Assembly (NCBI GenBank): GCA_024681275.1
Contig: JAILBD010000012.1
Coordinates: forward strand, 1-5,242
DNA from: Erysipelotrichaceae bacterium
Lineage (GTDB): Bacteria > Bacillota_I > Bacilli_A > Erysipelotrichales > Erysipelotrichaceae
Reading direction: 5' to 3'
DNA length: 5,242 nt
How positions within the stretch are numbered: position 1 is the stretch's first letter; every line of letters begins with the position of its first letter. Position numbers and translations under genes: made by a program. The notes below the pieces were generated by a model that ran no database searches, was not told where the DNA came from, and saw only the letters and a list, made by a program, of their open reading frames with translations. Below, in pieces: positions 5,100 through 5,242 of this stretch.

Positions 5100-5242
5100 T
5101 CACGATTCACCGATGATCCGCACCCGGATGATGTTTTCGACCTCGTTCAAAGCTTTCTCATCCACATCCGAATTCGTATCGATCATCGTATAGGCGATCT
5201 CCCCTCTGGCCTTGTTGACCATGTTTTCGATGTTGATGCCAT
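5100..5242 (-). CDS. serA: Partial D-3-phosphoglycerate dehydrogenase, C-terminal ACT domain
   Basis: Only the last 46 residues are in the window; the gene continues past position 5242. They begin GINIENMVNKARGEIAYTMI and end in VENIIRVRIIGES before a TGA at 5100-5102. The NIENMVNKARGE-AYT segment followed by an acidic helix and IIRVR is the typical end of the ACT regulatory domain of SerA, which catalyses the first step of serine synthesis from 3-phosphoglycerate and binds serine as feedback inhibitor in many species. Another ACT-domain enzyme cannot be excluded from so short a piece. The gene is convergent with the oxidoreductase and ends at its own hairpin terminator. Confidence 0.75.
   Translation of the reverse strand, partial: GINIENMVNKARGEIAYTMIDTNSDVDEKALNEVENIIRVRIIGES

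Noticed and set aside
1..5242. CRISPR array, tRNA, rRNA, insertion sequence or phage module
   Set aside because: No spaced direct repeats, cloverleaf, transposase or terminal inverted repeats were seen. The content is metabolic and regulatory genes.

Overview
The window looks like the chromosome of a low-to-mid-GC, fermentative Bacillota (Firmicutes) member. The grounds are strong AGGAGG-type ribosome binding sites, a LicT/BglG antiterminator next to a PTS permease, and compact convergent U-tailed terminators. The protein style would suit an Erysipelotrichia-like or clostridial gut anaerobe, but this placement is inference and no marker gene settles it.

Layout: positions 1-3585 form one leftward (minus-strand) unit. 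It starts at a good promoter (3557-3585), followed by a candidate RAT antiterminator hairpin (3511-3540) and an intrinsic terminator (3449-3506). The 3' arm of that terminator also carries the Shine-Dalgarno sequence of the first gene. Then come a LicT/BglG-family antiterminator (2628-3443), a PTS sugar permease IIBC without an IIA domain (1179-2585), a 12-bp perfect hairpin (1129-1161), and a chimeric reading frame (110-1114). The chimera joins an unrecognised N-terminal module and an alanine-rich heptad repeat to the middle of a HemW-type radical SAM protein. The HemW part lacks its CxxxCxxC cluster segment and ends at an in-frame TAG, after which HemW-like coding continues to the window edge.

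To the right, a 304-bp intergenic region carries divergent promoters. It leads rightward into a complete saccharopine-dehydrogenase-family oxidoreductase (3748-5019). That gene ends at a strong terminator, back to back with a second hairpin terminating a convergent minus-strand gene. Only the C-terminal ACT domain of that last gene, probably serA (phosphoglycerate dehydrogenase), is inside the window.

Functional reading: sugar arriving through the IIBC permease would relieve PTS-dependent phosphorylation of the antiterminator. The antiterminator would then bind the RAT and let transcription pass the leader terminator, so the operon controls itself. No phospho-glycosidase, the usual partner, is present. 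The chimeric gene sits in the place where one would normally be expected.
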